From NCBI GenBank assembly GCA_029721435.1, contig CM056574.1, forward strand, positions 806,001-870,000: 64,000 nucleotides of DNA, written 5' to 3'. How positions within the stretch are numbered: position 1 is the first letter of the stretch; each line of letters starts with the position of its first letter. The translations under genes were made by a program, and so were the position numbers. Below are positions 61,421 through 64,000 of the stretch, one piece after another. The notes beneath the pieces are model-generated. The model had not been told where the DNA came from. It saw only the letters and a program-made list of their open reading frames with translations, and ran no database searches. Source of the stretch: Gymnothorax reevesii (lineage: Eukaryota; Chordata; Actinopteri; Anguilliformes; Muraenidae).

Positions 61421-61507
61421 CCTCATTCCGCCCGGTCACTTACCTTATGGTCACCGACTGCTGTCTTCCTGCTGTCCTGATCCCCTAATCCCCACCTCTC
61501 CACTTCC

Positions 61508-61757
61508 AGGAGCTACAGGTGTCACTGCTTGGACACCACATTGTTTATAGAGCATTGGATTTTAATTTACTTATCAATTAATTAGCCAGCCAGCGGAGGA
61601 GGGGCTTCCCCACAATAGCCAGGTTGAGTTTTTTTACCTGCTATTTGGGGATTAGGGATCAGGGATTTTTCTGGGCTTTGCCCTTTTCTCTCTGTAAAGC
61701 GTCTTTGTGACAGCCTGCCTGTGAAAAGCGCTATACAAATAAAATTGAATTGAATTG
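61508..61757 (+). mobile_element. 3' tail of a LINE (fish L2-like type)
   Basis: GGAGCTACAGGTGTCACTGC leads into an untranslated region with GGGGCTTCCCC and GTAAAGCGTCTTTGTGACAG. It ends GCGCTATACAAATAAAATTG followed by repeated AATTG. This ending is the familiar 3' terminus of fish jockey/L2-type LINEs with short tandem tail repeats. No coding part precedes it directly; array B does. It may be the missing tail of the LINE at 29.4-33.6 kb, or an independent 5'-truncated insertion. Confidence 0.8.
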
Positions 61758-63562
61758 CCTTGTTTTGTCAGGGCCCTATAGCGATTTCTTTGCATGGCAA
61801 CATTATGCCCGATTCACAACCATTGTAAGCCTGTTGGGAGCTTCAGCAAAAAATCCATATATTTCGAAATGTTGCGTGCGTACGGAGGTGGGGTATTCGA
61901 CAAAAGTTAGTACTCGTTATCATGTTTCAAAACACCCCAAGTCTATTTCACACCGGAATTGTCCTTTAACTTTAATATAAAATAGCTACACCTGCATTGA
62001 GAACACATAATCCCACTTAAACCGAAGTTGTCCATCACATGCTTAGAGCCCTCTGAAGGGCAAGAGTCCCTCGATAGAGTTGCGAAAACTCAAGAATAGA
62101 CGCCATTATGTTTCCATCGCCGAACTCGAGCCATAGCACACAATGGAGATCATTGGATGTTTTTTCTTTTAAACAGCAACAATTTACCAGCATTTTGGCA
62201 AAACGATATAATAGAAATGACTGGAGGGAAGTAAATGAATCTTTCTTTTACCATCCAATTAGATTGTGATGTCACATTAAAACTATGGAAAGAAAGTCAC
62301 AGCCCTGAAGTCATCTTGTATGAGGCTTCGTTAACATTTCTCCACTTCCAGCTCCATCACTCCAGTGTCTACGGCCCGACGCCAGTGTACCCTATAGCCT
62401 TAAACCCTGAACTTTCAAGACTTCACTGATGTCAACTGGTACGTGCTTTTGTGTCAGAGGCTGAAAGGGCTTAAAATGGTTTTCAAAGATACAAAACCTC
62501 ACTTTGCAAAGTGCTACATTACCTTGATGAGACTTTGTTCATAGGTATAGCCCCCGAAAGCCTGCTTCTCCTCTTTTTGTGCATTATTCAGCCAATAGTG
62601 TCCCCATGGCAACCGAAATCAATAGGTGTCAAAAGTGAAGTTGGACACATGTCCAGACCTAATATGAAAGTAATGGGTCAAAAATTACAGCCTGTGGAGC
62701 GTTCACAAGAAAGTGTCTATACGGACGCGGCGGAGACGACACACATGAATCCATAGAAGCCACCCGACTTCAGCTGGGGGCTTCAATTATAATCAGCAGT
62801 TTCAAATCTATATGCATTTTAATTACAGCAAATTGTGATCATTTTGGAAAGAATTTATCTTTGGCAATTTTGGGAGATGGTGTCACAGAGGGCACGCAGG
62901 GGCAGAGAATCACAATTCGGAGGTATTGTCAACCAAATGTCCCCTCCATGACAGGCAATTAAATGATCCCCAAATGGAAATGGAGGGAAAATGGACCTTT
63001 TTTCTCTCTAGTCTAGTAGTGCACATTTATACCCATAAATTTAAGAAAACTATTTTTAACACATCTACGGAATTTTGTTTGGGGTACAGTTTGGTGTCTC
63101 ATCACGGAGGGGACATTTTGTTAAAATACCTCAGAATCACCCAGAACACATCGTCAATGGCATTAGACTCAATTATTCATAATTGAAGATTATTCCCTTG
63201 GAAAAATGCCAAATATCTCCTTGTTTATGGCTGCAACAATAAGGCCCATGCGAGCAGAGGCATCATGGTCCATGCATTTCCAAAAAAAAAAAAACCCACA
63301 ATGCGAGAGGCATGGGTGGATTTCGTGCAGAGGAATGAGCGGACTTGATGGAGCTCGGTGTTGTTATCGATTCTGCTCCCCCACCAAATCGTGTTCCCCC
63401 TTCAACTGAGTTTTGTGACGCCGTAACTGATGCAATAAATTCATCACCGAAATAATGTAGCAGGCATTGGTGAATCAGCTCGCGCTCAAGAAAGTTCTCT
63501 CAGATGACGCCTCATAAAGTGATGAATTCTGATATTCCGCCATCTCCAGCGATTTGTCCTTT
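61758..63562. other. Single-copy region with possible conserved noncoding elements
   Basis: No gene was recognised. The stretch 62,760-62,990 (GGCTTCAATTATAATCAGCA, TATGCATTTTAATTACAGC, GGCAATTAAATGATCCCC) and the stretch 62,235-62,400 look like developmental noncoding elements: even composition, several TAAT/ATTA cores, no simple repeats. The small plus-strand frames there lack domains. The assessment is by appearance only. Confidence 0.3.
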
Positions 63563-64000
63563 TACAGTTTTTTCCAATTGCTAAAACACTAAAATGACAT
63601 GCATAGCACAATTATTTAAACTGACACACAGAGAGCAAAACCTCCTCTCAAGTCTCCAAAACTCTGAACACATTTTCTGCTTTACACACATTTTGCAATT
63701 CAAAATGGCACTTTTTAAATGCACTGAACACGGTTCTCTGCATAAGCCACAACAATGTGACATAAGGTCACATGTTTGCCATTTCAATAAACTGCCATTC
63801 AAAATGACACTAAATGAGCTAATTGGCCAATATATGTGCCACCTGGCCAAACACCTCAATGGTTAATTGTTACCACCTCAATCAGGAAGTAAGCACTATA
63901 AAAAGACCACAGGTGAGCACCTTTTTTTTACAACAACAATGGAAGACGTGGCAGAGAGAGGAAGAGGAAGAGCGAGGCTGAGAATGAGAGGTGGAGGAAG
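63563..64000 (+). mobile_element. Mariner-type DNA transposon, 5' part, cut by the window edge
   Basis: A TA (63,563-63,564) is followed by CAGTTTTTTCCAATTGCTAA, a terminal-repeat start I recognise from a fish family of the IS630-Tc1-mariner group. About 375 bp of leader with repeated AACAC and TTCAAAATGGCAC-like words leads to a TATA-like ACTATAAAAAG (63,894) and the transposase start at 63,939. The sequence shows no obvious decay so far, but only the beginning is visible. Confidence 0.65.
63939..64000 (+). CDS. Mariner-type transposase, N-terminal fragment (partial)
   Basis: The frame starts M-E-D-V-A-E-R-G-R-G-R-A-R-L-R-M-R-G-G-G and is open to the window end. An Arg/Gly-rich N-terminus ahead of the helix-turn-helix is typical of this fish transposase family, and it would help nuclear import or DNA contact. 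The start ATG lies after a run of ACAAC that gives a reasonable initiation context, and about 35 bp after the TATA-like region. Only about 20 codons are visible, so neither catalytic residues nor integrity can be checked. Confidence 0.55.
   Translation, partial: MEDVAERGRGRARLRMRGGG

Larger units (their letters stand above)
34008..61507. repeat. Minisatellite array B, 63-bp unit, about 436 copies
   Basis: CTGTCACTTAC recurs every 63 bp, e.g. at 34,009 and 34,072. Each unit consists of a CTGTCACTTAC(C/T)TTACGG part, a TC(A/T)CCGACTGCTGTCTTCC part and a TGCTGTCCTGATC(T/C)(C/T)CTCATCC(C/T)G part. The + strand is pyrimidine-rich. Known register breaks are +1 near 34,573, -11 near 36,920, +1 near 41,068, -1 near 41,527, +11 near 51,735, 53,315, 53,768 and 56,860, -8 near 54,295, +3 near 56,075 and +1 near 57,597. 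The last units degrade near 61,490-61,507. As 63 is three times 21, two plus-strand frames and one minus-strand frame stay open over long distances; the largest has 1,885 codons (54,225-59,882). These frames have perfect 21-residue periodicity and no domain, and they switch frame at indels. I do not call them genes. Confidence 0.97.

Overview
This is a gene-poor stretch of a vertebrate nuclear genome, most likely a ray-finned fish. The fish call rests on several old Tc1/mariner transposons, a jockey/L2-type LINE whose ORF1 carries an SGNH-esterase-like domain, a LINE 3' tail ending in repeated TTGAATTG, and MITE-like elements. I found no complete host protein-coding gene. I saw no rRNA, CRISPR or bacterial-style features. 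The exact species cannot be told from the sequence.

Layout. (1) 1-13,148: a minisatellite (array A) of about 411 units of 32 bp that enters from beyond the left edge. Subfamily A1 fills roughly the first 7.9 kb, followed by a mixed zone at 7.9-9.0 kb, then subfamily A2. (2) 13,149-29,445: mostly single-copy DNA holding two dead Tc1/mariner copies (13,781-14,355 and 22,184-23,657), a 0.5-kb TG tract, several microsatellites, two MITE-like elements, a possible LTR/promoter unit near 19.6-20.06 kb, a tRNA-like SINE fragment, and two good matches to the CTCF motif facing each other. (3) 29,446-33,597: a decayed LINE (ORF1 with esterase blocks, endonuclease, reverse transcriptase with the YADD box). 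(4) 33,597-34,008: the 5' end of a third Tc1-like transposon, left end plus transposase N-terminus. (5) 34,008-61,507: a 27.5-kb minisatellite (array B) of about 436 units of 63 bp, starting inside that transposase reading frame and built of nested higher-order repeats. (6) 61,508-61,757: a LINE 3' tail. (7) 61,758-63,562: single-copy DNA with stretches that look like conserved noncoding sequence. (8) 63,563-64,000: the 5' end of a fourth mariner-type element whose transposase starts at 63,939 and runs off the right edge.

The two arrays make up about 63% of the window. Array B is the most interesting object. It begins in a transposon, is flanked by a LINE body on one side and a LINE 3' tail on the other, and carries exact multi-kilobase duplications whose spacings are whole numbers of 63-bp units once a few visible indels are counted. 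On the minus strand almost every unit contains a consensus or near-consensus 5' splice site. Its 63-bp period keeps three reading frames open for thousands of bases, so the giant reading frames there (up to 1,885 codons) are best read as products of the repeat and not as genes.

The elements do not work together as a pathway. The picture is a repeat-rich, rapidly turning-over locus where transposons nested and tandem repeats expanded.
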